Shown: piece by piece, positions 29,417 through 40,911 of the stretch
Numbering within the stretch: position 1 is the stretch's first letter
Layout: every line of letters begins with the position of its first letter
DNA from: Oxalobacteraceae bacterium OTU3CINTB1
Lineage (GTDB): Bacteria > Pseudomonadota > Gammaproteobacteria > Burkholderiales > Burkholderiaceae_D
Direction of reading: 5' to 3'
Length of the DNA: 64,000 nt
Assembly (NCBI GenBank): GCA_024123955.1
Contig: CP099652.1
Span: 2,666,001-2,730,000 of the forward strand
The notes under the pieces: model-generated
What the model was told of the DNA's origin: nothing
Database searches by the model: none
What the model saw: only the letters and a program-made list of their open reading frames with translations
Translations under genes and position numbers: made by a program

Positions 29417-29665
29417 ATGCTTTTCACCCTCTACTCCCGTAGCTATTGCCACCTCTGCCAGGACATGCTGGACGCTCTGCTGCGCCTGCAAACGCCGTCG
29501 CGCCCGTTCACTGTTGACGTGATCGACATCGACACCTCGGACGACCCCACCTTGCTGGCCCGCTTCGACGAGCTGGTGCCCGTGCTGTACGCCGACCTGT
29601 CCCAGCCCGAGCTGTGCCACTACTTCCTCGACGAGCCACGCGTACTGGCATTGCTCAATAAATAA
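29417..29665 (+). CDS. Glutaredoxin-like protein (DUF836)
   Basis: This 82-residue thioredoxin-fold protein has a YCHLC active site near residue 12 after the strand LFTLYSRS, and the cis-Pro region ELVPVLYADL. It is small and cytoplasmic, with no signal peptide. DUF836 proteins are commonly found between mucD and lepA in betaproteobacteria. ATG 29417 begins the conserved sequence; an upstream in-frame start at 29324 lies within the palindromic repeat and is an artefact. Confidence 0.85.
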   Translation: MLFTLYSRSYCHLCQDMLDALLRLQTPSRPFTVDVIDIDTSDDPTLLARFDELVPVLYADLSQPELCHYFLDEPRVLALLNK

Positions 29666-29739
29666 GCAAAAAATGCCGCATTGCAGAAGTCGGCCTTTCC
29701 CCTCTGAAATCCGGTAAAATGCGGGGTTAGCTACATTAG

Positions 29740-29782
29740 GCGCTCGCCAGGGCATTCCAGCCCCGCTCGGAGCGCTTTTTTT
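29740..29782 (+). terminator. Structured terminator/attenuator in front of lepA
   Basis: GCGCTC (29740-29745) pairs with GAGCGC (29770-29775), followed by TTTTTTT. An inner GGGC/GCCC stem lies inside the loop. A TAAAAT -10-like box is only about 25 bases upstream (29715-29720), so a short leader RNA might end here. Confidence 0.55.
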
Positions 29783-29849
29783 GTATTGCGCACAGGATGT
29801 AAGTTCCACGCGCGCCCGTCGTCTCACCCCCGTTTTTGAATATTTGTTA

Positions 29850-31639
<1,790 letters not shown>

Positions 31640-31643
<4 letters not shown>

Positions 31644-32560
31644 ACCTGCAAGTGATCTTGGGTAACTTCGCATTAATCCTGTTCGTGCTGATGGTCATCA
31701 CGGGCGTGATCTGGTTCCTCGACGTGTTTTACCTGGCCAAACAGCGCCGCGCCGCCGCCAACCGCGCGCTGGCCGAGTACGACGCGCGCAACGCCAAGCT
31801 GACCGCCGACGGCATCAAGGTCGACAACACCGGCAACCGCGCCGCGATCGAGGCCGGCATCCTGCGCCAGCCGGTGTGGATCGAGTATTCGGGCAGCTTC
31901 TTCCCGGTCATCGCGCTGGTGTTCTTCCTGCGCTCGTTCCTGTACGAGCCGTTCAAGATCCCGTCGTCGTCGATGGTGCCGACCCTGCTGGTGGGCGATC
32001 TGATCTTGGTGAACAAGTTCACCTACGGCATCCGGCTGCCTGTGCTCAACCAGAAAATTATCCAGATCAACGATCCACAACGCGGCGACGTGATGGTCTT
32101 CAAATATCCGCGCGACATGAGCCAGGATTACATCAAGCGCGTGGTCGGCGTGCCGGGTGATAAGATCACGTATGCCAACAAGCGCTTGACGGTCAACGGC
32201 GTGGAAATCAAGTACACCGCGCTGGACGATTACCTGGACGACGAGCGCCTGGTCTACAACAAGCAGTACCAGGAAGGCCTGACCGGCGTCACCCACCGCA
32301 TTCTGAACAACGAACGCGCGCCGACGTTGAACCCGGCCGAAGTGCAGCAGTTCCCGTTCAAGGACGAGTCGTGCACCTACACCTATGACAGTTTCACATG
32401 CACGGTTCCGAAGGGTAACTACTTCATGATGGGTGATAATCGCGATAACAGCCTCGACAGCCGCTACTGGGGCTTCGTTCCTGATAAGAACATTGTTGGA
32501 AAAGCATTCTTTGTCTGGATGAACCTGGGGAATCTGCGCCGCATCGGCAGCATCCAGTAA
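31640..32560 (+). CDS. lepB: Signal peptidase I
   Basis: LepB removes signal peptides at the periplasmic face of the inner membrane. The 306-residue protein has an N-terminal membrane span ([20 protein letters not shown]) and a second one near residue 95. The catalytic Ser is in [14 protein letters not shown], Lys in [11 protein letters not shown], and the [15 protein letters not shown] box is intact. Translational coupling with lepA is standard. Confidence 0.97.
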
Positions 32561-32606
32561 TCGCCGGCAGGGTTGTTGAGCGCAAGGCGGGCCGAAAGGG
32601 ACTAAC

Positions 32607-33017
32607 ATGCAATCAGTTCGTCAGCACGGGAAGCATGCAAGGCAGCAGGGTATTTCGCTGGTGGGACTGATTCTGCTCCTGGCCGTACTGGGCTTTGTCG
32701 GCGTGCTGGGGCTGAAGATCGTGCCCACCTACACCGAATACCGGGCGATCCAGAACGCCATCGTCACGGCCAAGTCCGTTGGCGGGAATTCGGTGGTCGA
32801 GATCCAGAAGGCGTTCGACGCCAGCGCCACGACCGGGTACATCAGCTCGATCAACGGCCGCGATCTGGTCATCGGCAAGGAAAACGGCGAGATGGAGGTG
32901 AGTTTCGCTTACGAAAAGAAAATCCCGCTGGTCGGACCGGCCAGCCTGCTGCTCGAATACCAGGGCACGACCGCCAAGTCCGGCCTGCCGGCGGCGACGG
33001 CAAAAATCGATCAATAA
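32607..33017 (+). CDS. DUF4845 membrane protein
   Basis: This 136-residue protein has one N-terminal membrane span (GISLVGLILLLAVLGFVGVL) followed by a periplasmic part starting KIVPTYTEYRAIQNAIV. DUF4845 genes sit between lepB and rnc in many beta- and gammaproteobacteria. The N-terminus resembles a pilin-like leader (QQGISLVGLI), though no pilus genes are near. Function unknown. Confidence 0.88.
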   Translation: MQSVRQHGKHARQQGISLVGLILLLAVLGFVGVLGLKIVPTYTEYRAIQNAIVTAKSVGGNSVVEIQKAFDASATTGYISSINGRDLVIGKENGEMEVSFAYEKKIPLVGPASLLLEYQGTTAKSGLPAATAKIDQ

Positions 33018-33072
33018 CGCCAGCCGATTAATTTAAAGCGTCGAGACGACGTCACACAGAACCGATCAAACA

Positions 33073-33882
33073 ATGAATCTTCAGTTATTGCAAAACCGTT
33101 TAGGCTATACGTTCCAGGATGCCGGCCTGCTGCAGCAGGCCTTGACGCATCGTAGCCACAGCAGTTTGCATAACGAGCGGCTGGAGTTCCTGGGCGATTC
33201 GATCCTCAACTGCGTGGTGGCGTCGATCCTGTACGAGCGTTACGTGGCGATCGACGAGGGCGACCTGTCGCGCCTGCGCGCCAACCTGGTCAAGCAGCAG
33301 TCGCTGTACGAAATCGCCCAAAAGCTGGAGCTGTCGCAGTTCCTGCGCCTGGGCGAGGGCGAGTTGAAATCGGGCGGTTTCCGGCGTCCATCGATCCTGG
33401 CCGACACGCTCGAGGCGCTGTTGGGCGCCATTTTTTTGGATGGCGGCTTCAACCCGGCGCGCGACGTGATCCGCGCCTTCTACATCCCCATCCTCGACAC
33501 CGTCGACCCGCAGACCCTGGGCAAGGACGCCAAGACGCTGCTGCAGGAATTCCTGCAAAGTAAGAAGATTTCGCTTCCGCTGTACAATGTGGTGGCCACC
33601 CATGGCGCCGCGCACAGCCAGGAATTCGAGATCGAATGCCTGGTGCCCAAGCTGGGCATCCAGGTCTACGGACGCGGCGGCAGCCGCCGCGCCGGCGAAC
33701 AGGCCGCCGCCAAGCTGGCGCTGGAAGTGGCCGAGCAGGCGTTGCTGAAGACCCCGGCCGCCGGCCGCAAGGCCAAGCCGCGCGCCGCCCAGCTCAAGCT
33801 GGCCGGCATCGCCACCGTGCAGGGCGAGGCCGCTGCAGATCAGCCGGCCGCGGCCGCGCCGGCCAAGGCGGCCAGCAAGTAA
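33073..33882 (+). CDS. rnc: Ribonuclease III
   Basis: RNase III cuts double-stranded RNA in rRNA processing and mRNA turnover. The 269-residue protein has the signature [13 protein letters not shown] with the metal-binding Glu/Asp residues, [10 protein letters not shown], and a dsRNA-binding domain at about 155-225 ending [18 protein letters not shown] 40-residue Ala/Lys-rich tail follows. The order rnc-era-recO-pdxJ-acpS is the classic operon. Confidence 0.97.
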   Translation: MNLQLLQNRLGYTFQDAGLLQQALTHRSHSSLHNERLEFLGDSILNCVVASILYERYVAIDEGDLSRLRANLVKQQSLYEIAQKLELSQFLRLGEGELKSGGFRRPSILADTLEALLGAIFLDGGFNPARDVIRAFYIPILDTVDPQTLGKDAKTLLQEFLQSKKISLPLYNVVATHGAAHSQEFEIECLVPKLGIQVYGRGGSRRAGEQAAAKLALEVAEQALLKTPAAGRKAKPRAAQLKLAGIATVQGEAAADQPAAAAPAKAASK

Positions 33883-33932
33883 CCGCCGCAGCATTACACG
33901 AAGCGCACCACCATACTCTGAAGCGATATAGC

Positions 33933-34835
33933 ATGACTACCGAAACGATCCCCGCCAACTTCCGTTGTGGCTATATCGCCATTGTCGGCCGCCCCAACGT
34001 GGGCAAATCGACGTTGATGAACACGCTCATCGGCGCCAAGGTCAGCATCACCTCGCGCAAGGCGCAGACCACGCGCCACCGCATCACCGGCATCCAGACG
34101 CATGACGACGCGCAGTTCATCTACGTCGACACGCCAGGCTTCCAGACCCGCCACGCGAACGCGCTCAACAAAACGCTCAACAAGACCGTCACCAATACGC
34201 TGATCTCGTCGGACCTGATCCTGTACGTGATCGAGGCGGGCACCTTCGGCCCGGCCGACCAGCAAGTGATGGACTTGCTGCCGTCCGAAGTGCCGGTGAT
34301 CCTGGTGATCAACAAGGCCGACAGGGTCAAGGACAAGGCGGTGCTGCTGCCGTTCGCCCAGCAAGTCGCGGCCAAGTTCAATTTCGCCGCCATCGTGCCG
34401 GTCTCGGCCAAGCTGCGCTTCCAGCTTGACGGCCTCGAAAAAGAGATCAAGAAATTCCTGCCGGAGAACCAGCCGATCTTCGGACCGGACGACATCACCG
34501 ACCGCAGCGAGAAATTCCTGGCGTCGGAGATCGTGCGCGAAAAACTGTTCCGCTTCGTCGGCGACGAGCTGCCGTACACCAGCACCGTGCTGATCGAGCA
34601 GTTCGAGCAGGAGGGCGACTTGCGCCGTGTGTTCGCCGCCATCCTGGTCGAGCGCGACACGCATAAGTCCATGATCATCGGTAACAAGGGCGCGCGCCTG
34701 AAAGAAGTGTCGACACAAGCGCGGCTGGACATGGAAAAACTGTTCGGCGGCCCGGTCTACCTGGAGATCTGGGTCAAGGTCAAATCCGGCTGGGCCGACA
34801 ACGAAGCGGGTCTGCGCGCCTACGGCTACGAATAA
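33933..34835 (+). CDS. era: GTPase Era
   Basis: Era binds 16S rRNA and couples small-subunit assembly to growth. The 300-residue protein has G1 [13 protein letters not shown]2 [10 protein letters not shown]3 DTPGFQ, G4 INKADRV and G5 VSAK, then a C-terminal KH domain ([17 protein letters not shown]). ATG 33933 precedes the conserved part; the longer frame from 33636 reads through rnc in another phase and is discarded. Confidence 0.97.
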   Translation: MTTETIPANFRCGYIAIVGRPNVGKSTLMNTLIGAKVSITSRKAQTTRHRITGIQTHDDAQFIYVDTPGFQTRHANALNKTLNKTVTNTLISSDLILYVIEAGTFGPADQQVMDLLPSEVPVILVINKADRVKDKAVLLPFAQQVAAKFNFAAIVPVSAKLRFQLDGLEKEIKKFLPENQPIFGPDDITDRSEKFLASEIVREKLFRFVGDELPYTSTVLIEQFEQEGDLRRVFAAILVERDTHKSMIIGNKGARLKEVSTQARLDMEKLFGGPVYLEIWVKVKSGWADNEAGLRAYGYE

Positions 34836-34845
34836 AAGAGGACCG

Positions 34846-35748
34846 ATGTCCAACACCACGCACGACGCCGAGGCTGATGCCGATAGCACGGCCGAACCGC
34901 GACAGGCAGCGCCTGCCGTGGAGCGTGGCGTAGTGCCCGCCATAACCCCTGCGCCGGCGCCCGTGGTGGTTGCCACCCCGGCGACGCCCGCAACGCCCCC
35001 CAAGCGGCCCCGCGCGCCGTCGCGCGAGCGCACCTTCGGCACCAAGGTCGCCGGCCAGCCGGCCTTCGTCCTGCACAGCTATCCCTACAAAGAAACCAGC
35101 CTGATCATCGATCTGTTCACGCGTGACTTCGGCCGCGTGGCCTTGATCGCCAAGGGCGCCAAGCGGCCGCACTCGCAGCTGCGCGGGGTGCTGCAAACCT
35201 TCCAGCCGCTGTCGTCGAGCTGGGTGGGCAAATCCGAGCTGCGCACCCTGACCGACGCCGAATGGGTTGGCGGCATGCTGCCGCTGGAAAAAACCGCGCT
35301 GCTGTGCGGCTTCTATCTCAACGAACTGCTGGTCAAGCTGCTGGCGCGCGACGACGCCCATCCGGCCTTGTTCGACCACTACGTCGCCACGCTCAATCAA
35401 CTCGCGCACAACGAACCTGCGCCCATCGTCTTGCGAAAGTTCGAACGGGCCTTACTTAAAGAGACGGGGGTCTCGGCCGACCTGTCGCGCTGCACCGCCA
35501 CGCGCGCGCCGGTGCGGGCCGACGTGGTCTATGTGGTCGATCCGGAGCGCGGTCCGCGTCCCGAGCGCGCATCCGACCAGTCGCCGCGCGTGGCCGGCAA
35601 GACCTTGATCGACATGGAGCGCGAAGACTACCAGGACGCCGCCACGCAATCGCAGAGCAAGCAGCTGATGCGCTTCCTGCTGGCGCACCACCTGGGCGGC
35701 GCGCCGCTGAACACGCGCCAGATATTGATCGACCTGTCGCAGTTGTAA
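34846..35748 (+). CDS. recO: DNA repair protein RecO
   Basis: RecO helps RecR load RecA on SSB-coated single-stranded DNA. The 300-residue protein has an OB-fold from about residue 68 ([20 protein letters not shown]) and a helical domain ([20 protein letters not shown]). An N-terminal Ala/Pro/Thr-rich stretch of about 60 residues is extra relative to many RecO proteins and is probably disordered. A GAGGACCG site lies before ATG 34846. Confidence 0.93.
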   Translation: MSNTTHDAEADADSTAEPRQAAPAVERGVVPAITPAPAPVVVATPATPATPPKRPRAPSRERTFGTKVAGQPAFVLHSYPYKETSLIIDLFTRDFGRVALIAKGAKRPHSQLRGVLQTFQPLSSSWVGKSELRTLTDAEWVGGMLPLEKTALLCGFYLNELLVKLLARDDAHPALFDHYVATLNQLAHNEPAPIVLRKFERALLKETGVSADLSRCTATRAPVRADVVYVVDPERGPRPERASDQSPRVAGKTLIDMEREDYQDAATQSQSKQLMRFLLAHHLGGAPLNTRQILIDLSQL

Positions 35749-35776
35749 AACAATCATAATTACACGGTAAAGACAA

Positions 35777-36535
35777 ATGAGCTACCTGCATCCTTCCGGC
35801 ACCATCATCGACCTTGGCGTGAACATCGACCACGTCGCCACCTTGCGCAACGCCCGCGGCACCATGTATCCGGACCCGATCCGCGCCGCGCTGCTGGCCG
35901 AGCAGGCCGGCGCCGACTGCATCACCCTGCACCTGCGCGAAGACCGCCGCCACATCAAGGATGCCGACGTCATCGCGCTGGCGCCGCAACTGCTCACCCG
36001 CATGAACCTTGAGGCCGCCGTCACGCAGGAGATGATCGACTTCGCCTGCCGCATCAAGCCGGCCGACGTTTGCCTGGTGCCGGAAAAGCGCACCGAGGTC
36101 ACCACCGAAGGCGGCCTCGATGTCGTCACCCACTTCAACGCCGTGCAGGCGGCCGTCAAGCAGCTGCAGGCCGAGGGCATCCGCGTCAGCCTGTTCATCG
36201 ACGCCGACGAGGCGCAGATCGCCGCCACGGCGGACATCGGCGCTCCGGTCATCGAGCTGCATACCGGCCGCTATGCCGACACCGAAGGCGCCGAGCAGGC
36301 GGCCGAACTGGAACGCATCAAGCGCGGCGTGCTGTTTGGCGTCTCCAAGGGCTTGAAGGTCAACGCCGGCCACGGTCTGCACTACACCAACGTCCAGGCC
36401 ATCGCCGCCATTCCGGATATCGCGGAGCTGAACATCGGCCACGCCATCGTCGCCCATTCGGTGTTCGTCGGCTGGGAGAACGCGGTGCGCGAAATGAAGG
36501 CCATCATGGTCTCGACCCGGCTGGGGGCGCGGTGA
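35777..36535 (+). CDS. pdxJ: Pyridoxine 5'-phosphate synthase
   Basis: PdxJ condenses 1-deoxyxylulose 5-phosphate with 3-amino-2-oxopropyl phosphate in vitamin B6 synthesis. The 252-residue TIM-barrel protein starts [17 protein letters not shown] and keeps [35 protein letters not shown] and GHGLHYTNV. The stop overlaps the acpS start. Confidence 0.97.
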   Translation: MSYLHPSGTIIDLGVNIDHVATLRNARGTMYPDPIRAALLAEQAGADCITLHLREDRRHIKDADVIALAPQLLTRMNLEAAVTQEMIDFACRIKPADVCLVPEKRTEVTTEGGLDVVTHFNAVQAAVKQLQAEGIRVSLFIDADEAQIAATADIGAPVIELHTGRYADTEGAEQAAELERIKRGVLFGVSKGLKVNAGHGLHYTNVQAIAAIPDIAELNIGHAIVAHSVFVGWENAVREMKAIMVSTRLGAR

Positions 36536-36933
36536 TCTACGGCATCGGCACCGATATCTGCAAAATCCCGCGCATCGAGGCGGCGCTGGCGCGCCACGGC
36601 GACCGCTTCGCGAAAAAAATACTGGGACCGCAGGAGATGGAGAAGTACCTGGCGCGCAAGGCCAAGAACCCCGTGCGCGGCATCCGCTTCGTCGCCACGC
36701 GCTTCGCTGCCAAGGAAGCCTTCGCCAAGGCCATCGGCCTCGGTATCCGCATGCCGATGACGTGGCCGGCCGCGCAGATGCTCAACGCGCCGAGCGGCAA
36801 GCCGATGATCGTGTGCAGCGGCGTACTGAAAGAATTCATGGACAAGAACAAGCTGACGACGCAGGTGACGGTCAGCGACGAGTCGGAATACGCCGTCGCA
36901 TTCGTCATCGTGGAACAGAGCGACGGGGATTAA
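36532..36933 (+). CDS. acpS: Holo-[acyl-carrier-protein] synthase
   Basis: AcpS attaches 4'-phosphopantetheine to the ACP serine (the acpP gene is at 24361). The 133-residue protein starts at GTG 36532, overlapping the pdxJ stop (GTGA), and reads [18 protein letters not shown]. The magnesium-binding [15 protein letters not shown] motif is intact. A longer upstream frame from 36070 is a shadow of pdxJ. Confidence 0.96.
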   Translation: MIYGIGTDICKIPRIEAALARHGDRFAKKILGPQEMEKYLARKAKNPVRGIRFVATRFAAKEAFAKAIGLGIRMPMTWPAAQMLNAPSGKPMIVCSGVLKEFMDKNKLTTQVTVSDESEYAVAFVIVEQSDGD

Positions 36934-36947
36934 GCGCCAATCTGAAT

Positions 36948-37046
36948 CACGTAGGGCGGATTAGCGCAGCGTAATCCGCCAATGCGTGCGCCGTCAGCGG
37001 CTCATAGATGGCGGATTACGGCGTTCCGCCTAATCCGCCCTACGTG
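36948..37046. repeat. Palindromic repeat pair (REP/BIME-like), copy 6
   Basis: Facing units begin CACGTAGGGCGGATTA and end TAATCCGCCCTACGTG, with about 30 bases between. It separates acpS from uvrC. The right half extends the uvrC frame upstream as a spurious [13 protein letters not shown] peptide. Confidence 0.88.
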
Positions 37047-37085
37047 GATCAGTGGCCCGCGTGGCATTATCAATCGAGACAAGCA

Positions 37086-38954
37086 ATGACCGAAGTCGCA
37101 CCAATCGTAAAAACGCCCGACCCGCGCGAACAAGTGCTGGCCACCGTGGCCAAGCTGCCCAACCTGCCGGGTGTGTACCGCTATTTCGACGCCGAGGACA
37201 AGGTTCTCTACGTCGGCAAGGCGCGCGACCTGAAAAAACGCGTCTCCAGCTACTTCCAGAAGAATATCGCCAGCCCGCGCATCGCCATGATGGTCGAACG
37301 CATCGCCCGGCTGGAAACCACGGTCACGCACAGCGAGGCCGAGGCGCTGATCCTCGAGAATAATTTGATCAAGGCGCTGGCGCCGCGCTTCAATATCCTG
37401 TTCCGCGACGACAAATCGTACCCGTACTTGAAGATCACCGGCGGCGACTCGCCGCGCATGGTCTACTACCGCGGCGCGGTCGACAAGAAGAACCAGTATT
37501 TCGGCCCGTTCCCCAGCTCGTGGGCGGTCAAGGAATCGATGCAGATCCTGCAGAAGGTGTTCCTGATCCGCACCTGCGAGGACAGCGTCTACTCCAATCG
37601 CACGCGCCCCTGCCTGCTGCACCAGATCGGCCGTTGCAGCGGCCCGTGCGTCGATTTGATCAGCAAGGAAGACTATAAGGTCGACGTCGAAAACGCCGCC
37701 CGTTTCCTGCGCGGGCGCCAGAGCGAAGTGATGGAAGACCTGGAAAGGAAAATGCACGCCTACGCCGCCGACCTCAAATTCGAGCAGGCCGCGTCGGTGC
37801 GCAACCAGATCCAGTCGCTGTCGCGCGTGCTGCACCAGCAAAGCATGGAAACCACCGGCGACGCCGATGTCGACATCATCGCCGTGCTGGTGCAGGGCGG
37901 TCGCGCCTGCGTCAACCTGGCCATGGTGCGCGGCGGCCGCCACCTGGGCGACCGCGCCTATTTCCCGAACCACATCGGCGACGCCGCCGCCATCGCGGAA
38001 GACCCTATCGAGGTCGAGGTGCTGGCCGCCTTCCTGGTCCAGCACTACACCGAGAAATTCATCCCCGGCACGCTGATCCTGAATATCGAATTCGACCAGC
38101 CGGCGCTGATGGTCGCTTTGCAGGAGCAGTGCGGCCACCGCATCAACCTGATCTTCCAGCCGCAGGACCAGCGCCGCAAATGGCTGGAACTGGCGCAGAA
38201 GGGCGCCGAGATTTCGTTGGCGCGCCTGCTGTCGGAGCAGGGCTCGCAGCAATCGCGCACGCGCGCGCTGGTCGAGGCGCTGGCGCTGGAACCGGAGGAT
38301 GTCGATCTGCTGCGCATCGAATGCTTCGACATCTCGCATACGCAGGGCGAGGCGACGCAAGCCTCGTGCGTGGTGTTCCACCACCACCAGATGCAGAACG
38401 GCGAATACCGCCGCTACAACATCAACGACATCACGCCCGGCGACGATTACGCGGCGATGCGGCAGGTGCTGTTCCGCCGCTACGAGAAGGTGGCCAACGG
38501 CGACGGCGTCATGCCCGACGTGGTGCTGATCGACGGCGGCAAGGGCCAGATCGAGATGGCGCGCCAGGTGTTTGCGGAACTGGGGCTGGATATCAGCCTG
38601 ATTGTCGGCGTGGCCAAAGGGGAAGGGCGCCGCGTCGGCCTCGAGACCCTGATGTTCGTCGACGGCCGCGCGCCGCAGGAGCTGGGCAAGGAATCGGCGG
38701 CGCTGATGCTGGTGGCGCTGATCCGCGACGAGGCGCACCGCTTCGCCATCACCGGCATGCGCGCCAAGCGCGCCAAGACGCGCCAGACCTCGCGGCTGGA
38801 GGAAATCGAGGGCATCGGCGCCAAACGCCGCCAGCGCCTGCTGGCGCGCTTTGGCGGCCTGCGGGGCGTGGTCAACGCCAGCGTCGAGGACCTGAAGCAG
38901 GTTGAAGGCATCTCCAGCGCGCTGGCCGAGGAAATCTACCGCCAGTTGCACTAG
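37086..38954 (+). CDS. uvrC: Excinuclease ABC subunit C
   Basis: UvrC makes the two incisions in nucleotide excision repair. The 622-residue protein has the GIY-YIG domain ([20 protein letters not shown]), a UVR motif ([17 protein letters not shown]), the RNase H-like domain ([29 protein letters not shown]) and C-terminal helix-hairpin-helix motifs. ATG 37086 is used; the upstream extension to 37008 is repeat-derived. Confidence 0.97.
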   Translation: MTEVAPIVKTPDPREQVLATVAKLPNLPGVYRYFDAEDKVLYVGKARDLKKRVSSYFQKNIASPRIAMMVERIARLETTVTHSEAEALILENNLIKALAPRFNILFRDDKSYPYLKITGGDSPRMVYYRGAVDKKNQYFGPFPSSWAVKESMQILQKVFLIRTCEDSVYSNRTRPCLLHQIGRCSGPCVDLISKEDYKVDVENAARFLRGRQSEVMEDLERKMHAYAADLKFEQAASVRNQIQSLSRVLHQQSMETTGDADVDIIAVLVQGGRACVNLAMVRGGRHLGDRAYFPNHIGDAAAIAEDPIEVEVLAAFLVQHYTEKFIPGTLILNIEFDQPALMVALQEQCGHRINLIFQPQDQRRKWLELAQKGAEISLARLLSEQGSQQSRTRALVEALALEPEDVDLLRIECFDISHTQGEATQASCVVFHHHQMQNGEYRRYNINDITPGDDYAAMRQVLFRRYEKVANGDGVMPDVVLIDGGKGQIEMARQVFAELGLDISLIVGVAKGEGRRVGLETLMFVDGRAPQELGKESAALMLVALIRDEAHRFAITGMRAKRAKTRQTSRLEEIEGIGAKRRQRLLARFGGLRGVVNASVEDLKQVEGISSALAEEIYRQLH

Positions 38955-39097
38955 CGGCGGCGAAGGTGGCGATGAGGCTCCGGGCGATGAAGCCCGGGGC
39001 AAACGTGCTGGTTTAATGTGCGTCGGCAAGGTAGACTAGCGGCGCATACAAAATAGTCACAGCGAAAATATTCACACCAGCACTTTCACCCAAGCCT

Positions 39098-39679
39098 ATG
39101 CCTTTCAATATACCGATACTGTTAACCTGGTTGCGCGTCGCGCTGATTCCGCTGGTGGTGGGCGTCTACTATCTGCCGACGACGATGCTGCCGGTGGCCG
39201 ATCAAAACCTGGCGGCCACGCTGGTGTTCATCATCGCCGCCGTCACCGACTGGTTCGACGGATTCCTGGCGCGCCGCTGGAACCAGACGTCGGCCTTCGG
39301 CGCCTTCCTCGATCCGGTGGCCGACAAGTTGATGGTGGCGGGGGCCTTGCTGGTGCTGGTGCAGCTGGACCGCGCCAACGCCGTGCTGTCCTTCGTCATC
39401 ATCGGGCGCGAGATCGCCATCTCGGCGCTGCGTGAATGGATGGCGCAGATCGGCGCCTCCAAATCGGTCGCCGTCAGCTCGCTGGGCAAGATCAAGACCA
39501 CCGCGCAAATGACCGCCATCCCGCTGCTGCTGTACCACGACGTGCTGTTCGGCGCCGTCGACACGCAATTCTGGGGCGCGCGCCTGCTGGAGATCGCTGC
39601 CGTGCTGACGGTGTGGTCGATGTTCTACTACCTGCGCCTGGCATGGCCCCTGATCAAGGAAAAAGCGGGCACGTTGTAG
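39098..39679 (+). CDS. pgsA: CDP-diacylglycerol-glycerol-3-phosphate 3-phosphatidyltransferase
   Basis: PgsA makes phosphatidylglycerophosphate in the inner membrane. The CDP-alcohol phosphatidyltransferase motif is complete (TDWFDGFLARRW, then GAFLDPVADK), and about four to six membrane segments are visible in 193 residues. It follows uvrC and precedes tRNA-Gly, the same order as in E. coli (uvrC-pgsA-glyW-cysT). Confidence 0.95.
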   Translation: MPFNIPILLTWLRVALIPLVVGVYYLPTTMLPVADQNLAATLVFIIAAVTDWFDGFLARRWNQTSAFGAFLDPVADKLMVAGALLVLVQLDRANAVLSFVIIGREIAISALREWMAQIGASKSVAVSSLGKIKTTAQMTAIPLLLYHDVLFGAVDTQFWGARLLEIAAVLTVWSMFYYLRLAWPLIKEKAGTL

Positions 39680-39740
39680 GGCTGCATGCAGGAACGAAAT
39701 AAACTATTTCAATCTTTTTTATTCAGCAAAGTTTTGACCA

Positions 39741-39768
39741 TTGACAGCCGGCACAGATACTCTATAAT
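39741..39768 (+). promoter_or_regulatory. Strong sigma-70 promoter of the tRNA cluster
   Basis: TTGACA (39741-39746) and TATAAT (39763-39768), both perfect consensus, are 16 bases apart and end 26 bases before the first tRNA. Confidence 0.8.
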
Positions 39769-39794
39769 GCTGGCCTGTTGTTGCTGATGACGAC

Positions 39795-39870
39795 GCGGGA
39801 GTAGCTCAGTTGGTAGAGCGCAACCTTGCCAAGGTTGAGGTCGAGAGTTCGAGACTCTTCTCCCGCTCCA
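39795..39870 (+). tRNA. tRNA-Gly (GCC), copy 1
   Basis: The 76-nt cloverleaf starts GCGGGAGTAGCTCAGTTGG, has anticodon GCC in the CTTGCCAAG loop, TTCGAGA in the T-loop and an encoded CCA end. The acceptor stem GCGGGAG/CTCCCGC is perfect. Confidence 0.98.
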
Positions 39871-39949
39871 GTTTGATGGAACGACAAGCGTCAGAAAAAA
39901 GTAGGACTAGAATTAGCAACAGCTTGCTGCTATGATGTTGGACTCCGAT

Positions 39950-40025
39950 GCGGGAGTAGCTCAGTTGGTAGAGCGCAACCTTGCCAAGGTTGAGGTCGAG
40001 AGTTCGAGACTCTTCTCCCGCTCCA
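39950..40025 (+). tRNA. tRNA-Gly (GCC), copy 2
   Basis: Identical over all 76 nt to the copy at 39795, including the encoded CCA. The 79-bp spacer before it is unrelated to the other spacers. Confidence 0.98.
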
Positions 40026-40078
40026 GTTTCCCAGAAGCTGGCCGGTGCGGTAAAAAGTAGTAAAAACGTAACTCCAAT

Positions 40079-40154
40079 GCGGGAGTAGCTCAGTTGGTAG
40101 AGCGCAACCTTGCCAAGGTTGAGGTCGAGAGTTCGAGACTCTTCTCCCGCTCCA
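40079..40154 (+). tRNA. tRNA-Gly (GCC), copy 3
   Basis: Identical over all 76 nt to the other glycine copies. The spacer to copy 2 is 53 bp. Confidence 0.98.
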
Positions 40155-40208
40155 GAATTTCGGATCGCAGCGCGTAACCCGCTGCCTTCTTAGTCAAAAG
40201 TTTCCTCT

Positions 40209-40282
40209 GGCGAGGTAGCAAAGCGGTTATGCAGCGGCCTGCAAAGCCGTGTAGACGGGTTCGACTCCCGTCCTCGCCTCCA
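40209..40282 (+). tRNA. tRNA-Cys (GCA)
   Basis: The 74-nt cloverleaf starts GGCGAGGTAGCAAAGCGG, has anticodon GCA in the CCTGCAAAG loop and GGTTCGACTCC in the T arm, and ends CCA. It lies between the third and fourth glycine copies. Confidence 0.97.
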
Positions 40283-40299
40283 GACAATTTGAACTCCAA

Positions 40300-40375
40300 G
40301 CGGGAGTAGCTCAGTTGGTAGAGCGCAACCTTGCCAAGGTTGAGGTCGAGAGTTCGAGACTCTTCTCCCGCTCCA
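40300..40375 (+). tRNA. tRNA-Gly (GCC), copy 4
   Basis: Identical to the other three glycine copies, 17 bp after tRNA-Cys. The cluster ends at the hairpin terminator at 40385. Confidence 0.98.
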
Positions 40376-40384
40376 GTATTGAAG

Positions 40385-40411
40385 AAGGGCAGCCACGTGG
40401 CTGCCCTTTTT
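40385..40411 (+). terminator. Intrinsic terminator of the tRNA cluster
   Basis: AAGGGCAGCC-ACGT-GGCTGCCCTT forms a 10-bp stem followed by TTT; together with the stem's own T residues this gives a run of five. It ends the tRNA transcript. Confidence 0.88.
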
Positions 40412-40445
40412 GCGTCATGCCCTGTACCAGGTCGGTGCTTTCCGC

Positions 40446-40529
40446 CTATGCCGTCACATTGTTGTCGGCCTTGCCCCAGCGCGCCTTACGCAGCTCGGAC
40501 ACCACGTTAGTATCCAGAACAAACTTCAT
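40446..40529 (-). pseudogene. Truncated VapC-type (PIN domain) toxin
   Basis: The frame begins MKFVLDTNVVSELRKARWGK and stops after 27 residues. MKFVLDTNVVSEL is the exact opening of PIN-domain VapC ribonucleases, including the first catalytic Asp (LDTN); intact proteins are about 130-140 residues. The start overlaps the antitoxin stop (ATGA), the normal coupling. The remainder is missing, and the tRNA terminator lies 35 bases beyond. It cannot be active. Confidence 0.75.
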
Positions 40530-40780
40530 GAGAAGTCAGCTGGCCGGGTCTCGATGGCCGCGCACGGCGGTTCAAACTCGATGTCGGCACCGTCCGGCAT
40601 GGCCAGCGCATCAGCGATGTTACGCCGCTGCTTGGTGAGCCGCTGATAGTCCTCAAAGGTCATCAGCACGTGGGCAGGTCGACCCCGATCCGTGATAACT
40701 ACCGGTCCGTTCCTCGTGGCACGTTTGGCCTCGCTCGCGCCTTTGTTGAATTCGCGGCTCGAAATGGTGGTAATGGTCAT
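40526..40780 (-). CDS. Phd/YefM-type antitoxin
   Basis: The 84-residue protein begins MTITTISSREFNKGASEAKR, then NGPVVITDRGRPAHVLMTFEDYQRL, which is the Phd/YefM DNA-binding fold. The C-terminal helix (IEFEPPCAAIETRPADF) is the toxin-wrapping part. Antitoxins of this family repress their operon and neutralise a VapC or Doc partner. Here the partner is truncated, so the antitoxin is an orphan. ATG 40780 matches the family start; an in-frame start at 40840 adds a non-conserved stretch. Confidence 0.88.
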   Translation of the reverse strand: MTITTISSREFNKGASEAKRATRNGPVVITDRGRPAHVLMTFEDYQRLTKQRRNIADALAMPDGADIEFEPPCAAIETRPADFS

Positions 40781-40911
40781 GGCTTCATTCCGAATGTTGC
40801 GTGATGCAGTGACGTTACTACATCGAGCGCATGTCTTCAATTGGGTATGCGGTGGTTGATTCGCCGGCCATCCCGGACACTGGTGCGCGCAGGACGGCCG
40901 GGATATCGGGT

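Noticed and set aside
37008..37085. Upstream extension of uvrC
   Set aside because: It is translated from a palindromic repeat unit ([13 protein letters not shown]); UvrC homology begins after ATG 37086.
39795..40375. Regularly repeated 76-bp sequence resembling a CRISPR-like array
   Set aside because: The repeats are complete tRNA genes with cloverleaf structure, unequal spacers and a tRNA promoter and terminator.
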